Positions 7,122 through 14,191 of a DNA stretch of 14,432 nt are shown here, piece after piece (the first letter of the stretch is position 1; every line of letters starts with the position of its first letter). Source of the stretch: Acidobacteriota bacterium (GTDB lineage Bacteria > Acidobacteriota > Blastocatellia > Pyrinomonadales > Pyrinomonadaceae); NCBI GenBank assembly GCA_003222935.1, contig QHXL01000017.1, positions 4,903 to 19,334 of the forward strand, given 5' to 3'. Below the pieces are notes generated by a model. The model saw only the letters and a list, made by a program, of their open reading frames with translations, ran no database searches and was not told the origin of the DNA. The position numbers and the translations under genes are program-made.

Positions 7122-7448
7122 TTATCGTTTAGTAGATTTTTTCTTTGAAGTCTTCTTCGCAGCTTGAGTCTTTGCTGCTTTTTTTGCTGACGCTGATTTC
7201 GCCGTCTTGGATCGCTTGGCAGCAGCAGCGCCGCCTTTGCGTCCACCTTTCTTTGCCGGAGCCTTGTTAACTGGTTTGCCGCGACCCGATCCGCTCTTCT
7301 TGCCGCCGCCAGTCATTGCGTTGACTGTTGCCCACGCTCTTCGTTCGGCTTCGTCTTGAGAAACTCCCTGGTCTTCGTAGCCTTCCTCGATGTGTTCCGC
7401 TTGTCGTTTCTGCTTATCGGTGTAGGCGCTCTTATCTCCTCTTGGCAT
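7122..7448 (-). CDS. KGG/plasmid-stabilisation-like protein with histone-H1-like tail
   Basis: This is a 108-residue basic protein. The first 57 residues (MPRGDKSAYTDKQKRQAEHI, then GVSQDEAERRAWATVN and GGGKKSGSGRG) match a small family often labelled plasmid stabilisation protein; that label is not a proven function. Residues 58-108 are almost only Lys, Ala, Ser, Thr, Arg and Gly, with AKK/KKA repeats like histone H1 or bacterial HupB/AlgP tails. The tail should be disordered and bind nucleic acid. The start ATG at 7448 has a clear GGGAGG about nine bases upstream, the best ribosome site in this cluster, suggesting strong expression. It sits between coaD and the aminotransferase in the same direction. 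A nucleoid- or stress-related role is inference. Confidence 0.8.
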   Translation of the reverse strand: MPRGDKSAYTDKQKRQAEHIEEGYEDQGVSQDEAERRAWATVNAMTGGGKKSGSGRGKPVNKAPAKKGGRKGGAAAAKRSKTAKSASAKKAAKTQAAKKTSKKKSTKR

Positions 7449-7497
7449 TACCTTACCTCCCTTGTTCGTGGCGAACTTTTATTATGTTGGAAGGGTC

Positions 7498-7503
7498 AGT
7501 ATA
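7498..7503 (-). promoter_or_regulatory. Possible -10 box for the KGG-type gene
   Basis: On the minus strand TATACT lies about 50 bases before the ATG at 7448, inside the 80-base gap after coaD. No good -35 box is present at the right distance, so this is a weak call. It would let the small gene be expressed separately from coaD. Confidence 0.25.
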
Positions 7504-7528
7504 CCACGCAGCTAAATAAGCCAGACCA

Positions 7529-8023
7529 TCACACTTTATTCATTTTTTCTTTCATTCGTTTCTCAATGAGTGGTGGTACGAGCGCGTCGATCGGGCCGCC
7601 AAGTTGGAATACTTCTTTCACTAAACGGGAGCTGACGTACGAATATGTTTCGGCCGGCATCATGAATACTGTTTCTATGCTGGGTTCGAGACGACGATTC
7701 ATCAAAGCCATCTGAAGTTCATACTCATAATCGGAGATGGCTCGTATCCCACGCACGATTGCGTTCGCTTCCTGGGCCACAGCGTAGTTGACGAGCAAGC
7801 CTCGAAATGAATCGACGCGAACATTGCAACCACCCTTGCTGAGATCCATCAGTATTTCAGTGAGCATCTCCTGGCGCTCTTCTATAGAAAAGAAGGGCGT
7901 CTTTTCCGGATTGACGAGAATGCCGATGATGATTTCATCGAATAGTTTGCAGCCGCGCTCGATAATGTCCAGGTGACCATTGGTAACGGGATCGAACGAA
8001 CCGGGGTAGATGGCACGTCGCAT
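7529..8023 (-). CDS. coaD: Phosphopantetheine adenylyltransferase
   Basis: The enzyme transfers AMP from ATP to 4'-phosphopantetheine to give dephospho-CoA, the fourth step of coenzyme A synthesis in the cytoplasm. The 164 residues are the normal length for the bacterial enzyme. The nucleotidyltransferase signature is intact: [12 protein letters not shown] at 6-17, with the TNGH form of the (H/T)xGH motif. The conserved [20 protein letters not shown] block (90-109) and the [12 protein letters not shown] segment (127-138) are also intact. The ATG at 8023 has no clear Shine-Dalgarno. It is probably the first gene of a minus-strand unit with the KGG-type gene and the aminotransferase; its promoter should lie in the repeat-rich gap to the right. 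Confidence 0.97.
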   Translation of the reverse strand: MRRAIYPGSFDPVTNGHLDIIERGCKLFDEIIIGILVNPEKTPFFSIEERQEMLTEILMDLSKGGCNVRVDSFRGLLVNYAVAQEANAIVRGIRAISDYEYELQMALMNRRLEPSIETVFMMPAETYSYVSSRLVKEVFQLGGPIDALVPPLIEKRMKEKMNKV

Positions 8024-8063
8024 GGCCGGGAATGGTAATGGGTAAAGGGGAAAAAAGAAAAGA

Positions 8064-8280
8064 CTTATTGATCATTGTTCACTGGACATTGATCATTTGT
8101 CATTGAGGTGAACACCACCGCTTGCATGGTGACTCAAGTTCGAACCTCTCGCTTTGCGCGGCGAAGCCGCCTGAAGCGATCAAGCGCGTCCGTCTGGAAA
8201 ACAAAACCCCCTCGTTATAAAGCCGGTGCTGCTAAACCAAATGACAAATGAGAAATGATAAATGCCCAATGATCAATAGG
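8064..8280. repeat. Mirrored pair of 7-nt-period tandem arrays around a 133-base core
   Basis: The left array (8064-8105) has a CATTG-like word starting at 8066, 8073, 8080, 8087, 8094 and 8101. The right array (8239-8280) has the complementary AAATG/CAATG word at 8239, 8246, 8253, 8260, 8267 and 8274. Each side thus has six units with an exact seven-base step, in opposite orientation, and the arms are imperfectly complementary along about 42 bases. The core 8106-8238 is not periodic and contains a small GCGGC-GAA-GCCGC hairpin at 8158-8170. It lies between divergent coaD and metH. No function is known to me. Confidence 0.85.
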
Positions 8281-8297
8281 CTTTAAGACGACCTAGC

Positions 8298-8326
8298 TTG
8301 ACACCCCTCCAACCCGATGGTTCAAT
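8298..8326 (+). promoter_or_regulatory. Promoter-like site upstream of metH
   Basis: A perfect -35 hexamer TTGACA (8298-8303) is followed, after 17 bases, by TTCAAT (8321-8326), a four-of-six match to the -10 consensus. A second TTGACA occurs at 8332-8337 without a good -10. Transcription from here would run through the hairpin at 8422-8453 before reaching metH. Confidence 0.4.
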
Positions 8327-8421
8327 ACGGCTTGACACTAAGCGTGGTGAGTTAAGGCGACTTGCGGCCACGTAAAATAAACAGCTAAACAGCTCGGCGA
8401 GTCTATTCGCAGCAAGTTTTT

Positions 8422-8453
8422 AAAGGCTCCGCGTTGTTTGGCGCGGGGCCTTT
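8422..8453 (+). terminator. Terminator-like hairpin in the metH leader, possible attenuator
   Basis: A 12-bp stem with one G-U pair (AAAGGCTCCGCG 8422-8433 with CGCGGGGCCTTT 8442-8453) and an 8-nt loop is followed by a short T-run (TTTT ends at 8454). It lies 123 bases before the metH start and about 125 bases after the promoter-like site, on the metH strand. It could end a small RNA or act as an attenuator. No known SAM, SAH or cobalamin riboswitch core was recognised ahead of it. Confidence 0.6.
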
Positions 8454-8457
8454 TACC

Positions 8458-8555
8458 ATTTCAGATTGAAGATTGTAGATTGAAGATTTGAGACCAGCGG
8501 TGCAAGACTAGCGCGTCAATCTGAAATCTGAAATCTGAAATCTGCAATCTGAAAT
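8458..8555. repeat. Second mirrored pair of 7-nt-period arrays
   Basis: The left array has AGATT at 8463, 8470, 8477 and 8484. The right array has AATCTG at 8518, 8525, 8532, 8539 and 8546. Both have a strict seven-base step, in opposite orientation, around a 27-base core. The right array ends 21 bases before the metH ATG, so a folded form would lie directly next to the ribosome binding region. Confidence 0.85.
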
Positions 8556-8576
8556 AATCAGAGATCAGATGTTCTT

Positions 8577-11500
8577 ATGCAAAGCTTCCTCGACACATTA
8601 AAAGAACGCATCATCGTTTTCGATGGTGCAATGGGCACTAACCTTCAGGTGCAGAACCTGACACTAGATGACTTTGGTGGTCTACGATTCGAAGGTTGTA
8701 ACGAAAATCTGCTCGTCACCCGGCCCGACGCTGTCGAGAACGTCCATTCAGCGTTCCTGGAAGTTGGTTGCGACGTAATCGAGACCAACTCGTTCAACGG
8801 AACTCCCGTTGACTATGCCGAGTACGACATCGAGGACAAAGCCTACGACATGAATGTCATGGGCGCGCGATTGGCAAAGCGAGTCGCCTCAGACTTCTCG
8901 ACTCCCTCGAGACCTCGTTGGGTAGCTGGTTCGATGGGACCTGGTCGAAAGCTCCCGACTCTTGGCCATATCACTTTTACCGAACTGCGAGACGCTTACC
9001 GCGTTCAGGTCGCCGGTCTACTCGACGGCGGCGTCGATCTATTAATCGTTGAGACTTGCCAGGATCTGCTGCAAACAAAGGCCGCACTCGCCGCCATCTT
9101 TGCTCATTTCAAAGAGACACGAACAAAGGTTCCGGTAATCGCTCAAGTCACGATTGAAGTGTTTGGGACCATGCTCAACGGTACCGAGATCTCCGCAGCC
9201 TTAACGTCGCTTGCGCCGTTTCCAGTCGACGTCATCGGTATGAACTGTGGCACAGGTCCTCGCCATATGACCGAGAGCATTCGTTATCTTTGCGAAAACG
9301 CGCCGCTGCCAGTGTCCGTGTTGCCAAATGCCGGTCTACCTTCCGTCGTCGACGGAAAGATGCACTACGACGAGACGCCGGAAAGTTTCACTGCTCAGTT
9401 GGTTCACTTCGCGAGCGATTTCGGGGTCAACATCGTCGGCGGTTGTTGCGGAACGACTCCCGCTCACTTGAAGCTCGCTGTTGAAGCGATGCAGGCGATC
9501 ACTCCGAAGCAACGCGACCCGAAACTCTTACCGGCCGCTTCGTCGATATACAGTCAACAACCTTACGTCCAGGACAGCTCGTTCTTGATCGTTGGTGAAC
9601 GCGTCAATGCGAGCGGTTCAAAGAAGATGCGTGATCTACTTAACGCAGAGGATTGGGATGGACTGGTTGCTTTAGGAAAAGAACAGGAACGGGAAGGCGC
9701 GCACATCCTTGATGTCAACGTCGACTTTGTAGGTCGCGATGGCGAGAAGGACATGCACGAACTGGCTTCTCGACTTGTGACCAACGTCAAGATTCCGATG
9801 ATGTTCGACTCGACCGAGTGGCAGAAAATGGAAGCGGGCCTCCAGCATGCCGGCGGGAAATCAATCCTGAACTCTACGAACTATGAAGACGGAGTGCCAC
9901 GTTTTCTCAAGGTCATCGACCTTGCCAGGGAGTATGGCGCAAGCGTAGTCATCGGCACGATCGATGAGGACGGGATGGCTCGAACTGCTGATGGCAAGTT
10001 CAAGATAGCGGAACGTGCTTACAAGCAAGCGACCGAGGAAGCGAATCTTCCTGCTGAAGACATTTTCTTCGACGCGTTAGCACTTCCAATCTCGACCGGA
10101 ATTGAAGAGGACCGCAGGAATGCTGCCGAAACCATCGAAGGCATCCGCAGAATCAAGAAGGAACTGCCGGGCTGTTTCACGATACTCGGTGTTTCTAATG
10201 TGTCGTTTGGTCTAAACCCGGCGTCGCGCGTTGTCCTGAACTCCGTGTTTCTTCACGAGGCTATGGCCGCTGGTTTGGATTCGGCGATCGTAAACGCGAG
10301 CAAGATAGAGCCGCTGAACAGGATTGGCGAGAAGGAGTTGCGAGTCGCGCGCGAATTGATTTACGACGAGAGGAAGTTTGAAGGCGACGTTTGTACCTAT
10401 GACCCGCTGACTGAATTCACCACGCTGTTTCAAGGCGTCAAGGCTAAACAGTCTCAGAAAGCTTCAAAGGGCGAAACCGTCGAGGAACGTCTAAAGACGC
10501 ACATCATCGACGGCGAAAAGATCGGGCTTGAAGATGAGCTCAAGACAGCACTCGAACAGTATTCAGCTCTCGACATAATCAACAACATTCTTCTCGAAGG
10601 TATGAAAGTCGTTGGCGAGCTCTTTGGTAGCGGCCAGATGCAACTGCCTTTCGTCTTGCAATCAGCCGAAGCCATGAAGGCTGCCGTACGATATCTCGAG
10701 CCGTACATTGAGAAAAAAGGTGGCGCGACTGCAAAAGGCAAGATGGTGCTCGCTACCGTTAAAGGCGACGTTCACGATATCGGCAAAAACCTGGTCGATA
10801 TCATTCTGACGAACAACGGCTACAAGGTTTTCAATCTCGGCATCAAGCAGACGATCGACAGCATTCTTCAAGCTTACGAAGAACACCAGGCGGATGCGAT
10901 CGGAATGAGCGGTTTGCTTGTTAAGTCGACCTTGATCATGAAAGAGAACCTTGAGTTGATGAATGAGCGAGGAATCAAGGTCCCGGTTGTTCTTGGTGGT
11001 GCAGCGCTAACTCGTCGTTATGTAGAAGACGATCTCAAGTCGCTCTATAACGGCAAACTTTACTATGCGCGCGATGCCTTTGCCGGATTGCACACGATGG
11101 ATAAGTTGGTCGGTATCGCACGGAATGGCCACGATTCCGACGAAACTGCCACGGCTGAAACGCCCGATGCGGTTGAGGATCTTGAAGACCTGATTGGCGA
11201 GGAAGCAAAGCTCGGAATTCGGAAACCCGTAAAACCCAGGGGTCTTGCTAAAACGATTGGTGACACTACGCACACCACACGCTCCAGCGTGAGCCCTGAC
11301 GTCGCGATTCCAAAGGCGCCTTTCTTTGGATCCAAGGTCGTTGAGGACATTCCACTCGATGATGTCTTCGCTTTTGTTAATGAGACGGCGCTGTTCAAGG
11401 GGCAGTGGCAGTTCAAACAAGGCAGGACTCCGTTAGAGGAGTACCAAAAACTGGTGGCCGAGAAAGTTCGACCGATCTATGAAGAGTTAAAAGAACGTAG

Positions 11501-12098
11501 CAAGCGTGAACAGTTATTGGTTCCGAAGGTTGTTTATGGTTACTTCCCCTGCCAATCGGAGGGAAATGACCTCATCGTCTTTGATGAAGCGCACAAGGAA
11601 CGCGAGCGTTTTACTTTTCCCCGACAGCCTGGAGGAAAGAATCTGTGCCTCGCAGACTTCTTCGCTTCGCGCGATTCGGGCAAAATGGATGTTGTCGCGT
11701 TTCACCTGGTAACCGTCGGACATCGTGCAACTGAATATGCTCAAGAGTTGTTCAAGTCAGACAACTATGCCGATTATCTTTACTTTCATGGATTAAGCGT
11801 CGAGAGCGCGGAAGCGTTGGCGGAGCTTTGGCACAGTCGCATCCGCGAAGAATTAGGAATTGCCGGAGCTGACGCGAAGGAACTCACGAAGTTGTTTCAT
11901 CAGAAATACCAGGGCTCTCGTTACAGTTTCGGTTACCCGGCGTGCCCGCGTCTCGAGGATCAGGAGAAACTGTTCAGTTTGATCGATCCGGGGAGAATCG
12001 ACGTGAGTTTGACCGAAGAGTTTCAGCTGGAACCGGAACAGTCCACGTCAGCTATTATTCTTCACCATCCTGAAGCAAAATACTTCTCGATCGATTGA
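8577..12098 (+). CDS. metH: Cobalamin-dependent methionine synthase
   Basis: MetH methylates homocysteine to methionine with methyl-tetrahydrofolate as donor and cobalamin as carrier. All modules are present in its 1173 residues. The homocysteine domain (about 1-310) has zinc ligands Cys224 in GMNCG and Cys290-Cys291 in GGCCGT. The pterin-binding domain spans about 335-610. The cobalamin cap and Rossmann part (about 630-850) carry the cobalt-ligating His733 in DVHDIGKN. The C-terminal reactivation domain (about 920-1173) has RYSFGYPACP at 1115-1124, which binds SAM. Residues 851-910 form an acidic linker. The RYSF form of the last motif is typical of non-enterobacterial MetH. The ATG at 8577 has no strong Shine-Dalgarno. 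It is the first gene of a tight three-gene unit; the hairpin at 8422-8453 may control it. Confidence 0.98.
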   Translation: MQSFLDTLKERIIVFDGAMGTNLQVQNLTLDDFGGLRFEGCNENLLVTRPDAVENVHSAFLEVGCDVIETNSFNGTPVDYAEYDIEDKAYDMNVMGARLAKRVASDFSTPSRPRWVAGSMGPGRKLPTLGHITFTELRDAYRVQVAGLLDGGVDLLIVETCQDLLQTKAALAAIFAHFKETRTKVPVIAQVTIEVFGTMLNGTEISAALTSLAPFPVDVIGMNCGTGPRHMTESIRYLCENAPLPVSVLPNAGLPSVVDGKMHYDETPESFTAQLVHFASDFGVNIVGGCCGTTPAHLKLAVEAMQAITPKQRDPKLLPAASSIYSQQPYVQDSSFLIVGERVNASGSKKMRDLLNAEDWDGLVALGKEQEREGAHILDVNVDFVGRDGEKDMHELASRLVTNVKIPMMFDSTEWQKMEAGLQHAGGKSILNSTNYEDGVPRFLKVIDLAREYGASVVIGTIDEDGMARTADGKFKIAERAYKQATEEANLPAEDIFFDALALPISTGIEEDRRNAAETIEGIRRIKKELPGCFTILGVSNVSFGLNPASRVVLNSVFLHEAMAAGLDSAIVNASKIEPLNRIGEKELRVARELIYDERKFEGDVCTYDPLTEFTTLFQGVKAKQSQKASKGETVEERLKTHIIDGEKIGLEDELKTALEQYSALDIINNILLEGMKVVGELFGSGQMQLPFVLQSAEAMKAAVRYLEPYIEKKGGATAKGKMVLATVKGDVHDIGKNLVDIILTNNGYKVFNLGIKQTIDSILQAYEEHQADAIGMSGLLVKSTLIMKENLELMNERGIKVPVVLGGAALTRRYVEDDLKSLYNGKLYYARDAFAGLHTMDKLVGIARNGHDSDETATAETPDAVEDLEDLIGEEAKLGIRKPVKPRGLAKTIGDTTHTTRSSVSPDVAIPKAPFFGSKVVEDIPLDDVFAFVNETALFKGQWQFKQGRTPLEEYQKLVAEKVRPIYEELKERSKREQLLVPKVVYGYFPCQSEGNDLIVFDEAHKERERFTFPRQPGGKNLCLADFFASRDSGKMDVVAFHLVTVGHRATEYAQELFKSDNYADYLYFHGLSVESAEALAELWHSRIREELGIAGADAKELTKLFHQKYQGSRYSFGYPACPRLEDQEKLFSLIDPGRIDVSLTEEFQLEPEQSTSAIILHHPEAKYFSID

Positions 12099-12104
12099 GT
12101 TTGT

Positions 12105-13046
12105 TTGATTCTTGGGGCGTTAGGATTGAGAACAGCAGAATCCGATCTAAAGTCTGAAGTAGTTGCCGTCACTGACCGCGCCGGTCAACCTTTCTCGACT
12201 TCCGAACATTCTTCAGAAACCCTTCAGCCGACTTCCGAAGAACTACAAGTTTTATCTCCTTTCGAGCGGTTTGCTTTTAGATTGGTCCGGCGAATGAATC
12301 AGGGTGCCTGGAAGCGCTTCTGGACTTTCTGCCAACGGACACTCGGAGCAGGTTGGATTCATTTGTCCACCTACAACATCATGAACGTCTACGGTCTCGA
12401 GAATGTCGAGGCTGCATCTCGCGAACGTCCCATTGTACTGGTAGCGAATCATCGTTCATTCTTCGACATGTATGCAGTCTCGACGGTGCTCTTTCGAAAT
12501 ACCAGGTGGCGGAAGCAATTGTTTTTCCCCGTGCGTGCCAGGTTTTTCTATCAGTCGCCCCTCGGCGTTTTTGTAAACCTCGTGATGGGTTGGTTTTCGA
12601 TGTACCCGGCTTTCTTTGCAACCGGCGATCATCCGATTCCCGAGAAACGAACCTTTGACAAGTTTTCGTTTCGCCTGCTGGCTGAACTTGCTCGCACGGG
12701 CGCCGGCAATGTCATCGGGTTTCACCCGGAAGGCACGCGCAACAAGAGTGACGATCCATATTCCTTCTTAAGAGCTCAACCCGGGGTAGGGAAGCTGATT
12801 CTGGAAGCAAAGCCACAAGTGATACCCGTTTTTATCGCGGGACTCTGCAATAGTTTGCCGCGGCAGATTGCGCGAAACTGGAACCGTGAGGACGTAATTA
12901 GAATTCACTTCGGCAAACAAATGGATCTTACAGAGGAACTAAAAAAACCGGATCGCCTTCGCAGCCACAAAGAGATCGCCGACCTTGTGATGAATAGAAT
13001 TGCCGAACTTGCCGAGCAGGATCGGGTTATGCGCCTGAACAAATAA
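12105..13046 (+). CDS. PlsC-type 1-acylglycerol-3-phosphate acyltransferase
   Basis: This acyltransferase of the LPLAT family adds an acyl chain to a lysophospholipid at the inner membrane; lysophosphatidic acid is the usual substrate. The catalytic motif NHRSFFD (NHx4D) lies at 115-121, and the glycerol-phosphate-binding FHPEGTR at 206-212. The hydrophobic segment around 152-171 is suited to membrane contact. The annotated start is TTG at 12105, six bases after the metH stop and in the same frame as metH, so no earlier start is possible. TTG 12126, with GGGG eight bases upstream, or ATG 12294 are alternatives. The first 50 residues are low-complexity, and a start at 12294 would give the more usual 250 residues. 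The next gene begins three bases after its stop. Confidence 0.9.
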   Translation: MILGALGLRTAESDLKSEVVAVTDRAGQPFSTSEHSSETLQPTSEELQVLSPFERFAFRLVRRMNQGAWKRFWTFCQRTLGAGWIHLSTYNIMNVYGLENVEAASRERPIVLVANHRSFFDMYAVSTVLFRNTRWRKQLFFPVRARFFYQSPLGVFVNLVMGWFSMYPAFFATGDHPIPEKRTFDKFSFRLLAELARTGAGNVIGFHPEGTRNKSDDPYSFLRAQPGVGKLILEAKPQVIPVFIAGLCNSLPRQIARNWNREDVIRIHFGKQMDLTEELKKPDRLRSHKEIADLVMNRIAELAEQDRVMRLNK

Positions 13047-13049
13047 GTC

Positions 13050-14000
13050 GTGTCGTTACCACTCGTCATCGTCAATCCGACTTCCGCGAACGGCTCAACA
13101 GGTTCCTCGTGGCCGCAACTCGCCAGCGATCTGAGTTCACATTTTGGTCCTTTCAAAAACGTGTTCACAAAAAAGGCGGGCGACGGAATTGAGCTGGCAA
13201 GCGAGGCCGCCAAAAAAGGCGTCAAGCTAATCATTGCCTGCGGCGGTGATGGCACGATTTCGGAAGTTGCCAATGGGATACTCAATTCAGGCAAAGATGT
13301 GGAGTTGGGAATTCTACCAAGCGGAACTGGCGGAGACTTCAGGAAGACTTTGGAAATACCTTCGCAGGCACGCGCAGCAGCAAAGGTTTTGCGCACAGGA
13401 CGCACTCGACGGATTGATGTCGGTCGCGTTTCATTCATTGATAATAACGGTGCTGAGGTGACTCGCTACTTTCTCGGGGTTGCCTCGTGCGGGATGAGTA
13501 CCAAGGTCATTCAGAGAGTGAAGGATGGAGGGCCAGACTGGTTACCTGCAAACACTCCCCAATGGCTGGGTGGGCGAATCTCTTTTGGCGCTTCGCTCAT
13601 TCAAAGCGCGATGCGTTCAGAACCGACGAAGGTTGTGATTCAGATAGACGACGAGCATGAGCGACGTCTATCGGTGGTAAATCTCTGTATTGCGAATGCG
13701 CGATTCTTTGGCGGGGGGATGAAAATTGCCCCCGACGCAAAACTCGCAGATGGAAAGTTTGACGTCGTAAGTGTTGGTGATTTAGGTACGCTGCAGATAA
13801 TGAGGAATGCCCCGCGACTCTACTTCGGCTCTCATCTTTCAATGCCTGAAGTTAGTCATACACTTGCCAGGAAAGTTACCCTTCGAGAAGCGACACGGGA
13901 CTCTGTAGTCCGACTTGAGATTGATGGCGAATTACCTGGTCGGTTACCGGCAACTTTTCAACTGATACCGGAAGCGCTGAAAGTCCGTTGCAATACCTAG
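13050..14000 (+). CDS. Diacylglycerol kinase / YegS-like lipid kinase
   Basis: This belongs to the DAGK_cat family of soluble lipid kinases, which phosphorylate diacylglycerol or related lipids with ATP. The N-terminal VNPTSANG (8-15), the ATP-binding GGDGT (65-69) and LPSGTGGDF (89-97) are intact. So are the C-terminal KIAPDAKLADGKFDVV (225-240) and EIDGE (290-294). The 316 residues match the family. The start is GTG at 13050, three bases after the acyltransferase stop, with no Shine-Dalgarno of its own; translational coupling is likely. Placement after a PlsC homologue suggests recycling of diacylglycerol to phosphatidate, but other lipid substrates (phosphatidylglycerol or ceramide-like) cannot be excluded. 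Confidence 0.92.
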   Translation: MSLPLVIVNPTSANGSTGSSWPQLASDLSSHFGPFKNVFTKKAGDGIELASEAAKKGVKLIIACGGDGTISEVANGILNSGKDVELGILPSGTGGDFRKTLEIPSQARAAAKVLRTGRTRRIDVGRVSFIDNNGAEVTRYFLGVASCGMSTKVIQRVKDGGPDWLPANTPQWLGGRISFGASLIQSAMRSEPTKVVIQIDDEHERRLSVVNLCIANARFFGGGMKIAPDAKLADGKFDVVSVGDLGTLQIMRNAPRLYFGSHLSMPEVSHTLARKVTLREATRDSVVRLEIDGELPGRLPATFQLIPEALKVRCNT

Positions 14001-14036
14001 CTTGAGTTTCTGCGACGCCGAAGCACCGTTATTTAT

Positions 14037-14066
14037 TCTGGAAGTCGTTCAAAAGACTTCCAGAAA
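14037..14066 (+). terminator. Hairpin downstream of the lipid kinase gene
   Basis: A perfect 11-bp stem (TTCTGGAAGTC 14037-14047 with GACTTCCAGAA 14056-14066) has an 8-nt loop and lies 36 bases after the kinase stop. A second foldable stretch, CGCC/CCTC with GAGG/GGCG, follows at about 14069-14092. There is no T-run on the plus strand, so intrinsic termination is uncertain. Confidence 0.45.
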
Positions 14067-14152
14067 ACGCCTCAATTTCGAGGAAAAGGCGATAGGAGCG
14101 TACGCAACTGTACGTACCATAGTCTTATTTGTTCGGCGCCGATGTTTTCTCT

Positions 14153-14180
14153 TTGCGTGCATGTTCAAAACTTCTATGAT
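14153..14180 (+). promoter_or_regulatory. Promoter-like site for the PilZ gene
   Basis: TTGCGT (14153-14158) and TATGAT (14175-14180) are 16 bases apart. The -10 box is good (five of six) and the -35 is weak. It ends only 11 bases before the ATG of the next gene, which has no Shine-Dalgarno, so the mRNA would have almost no leader. Confidence 0.35.
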
Positions 14181-14191
14181 GCTAGTGAATC

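Noticed and set aside
6793..7167. Open frame of 124 codons on the plus strand
   Set aside because: It is antisense to the aminotransferase N-terminus and the end of the KGG-type gene, with no recognisable features.
7356..7715. Plus-strand frame of 119 codons across the coaD / KGG-type gap
   Set aside because: It overlaps two genes with clear families on the opposite strand and has no ribosome site or motif.
8131..8160. GTTCGAA followed by CCT, like a tRNA T-loop
   Set aside because: On neither strand do the bases beside it form a five-pair T stem, and no acceptor, D or anticodon arms fit around it.
8317..8355. Twelve-codon frame as a leader peptide for metH attenuation
   Set aside because: No ribosome site, no Met run, and it stops well before the terminator-like hairpin.
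8281..8460. Known SAM, SAH, THF or cobalamin riboswitch
   Set aside because: I could not match the conserved cores (for example the B12 box or the SAM-I core) to this stretch; a covariance search would be needed.
8064..8555. Periodic repeats as a CRISPR array
   Set aside because: The unit is 7 bases with no spacers of constant length, the arrays face each other, and there are no cas genes.
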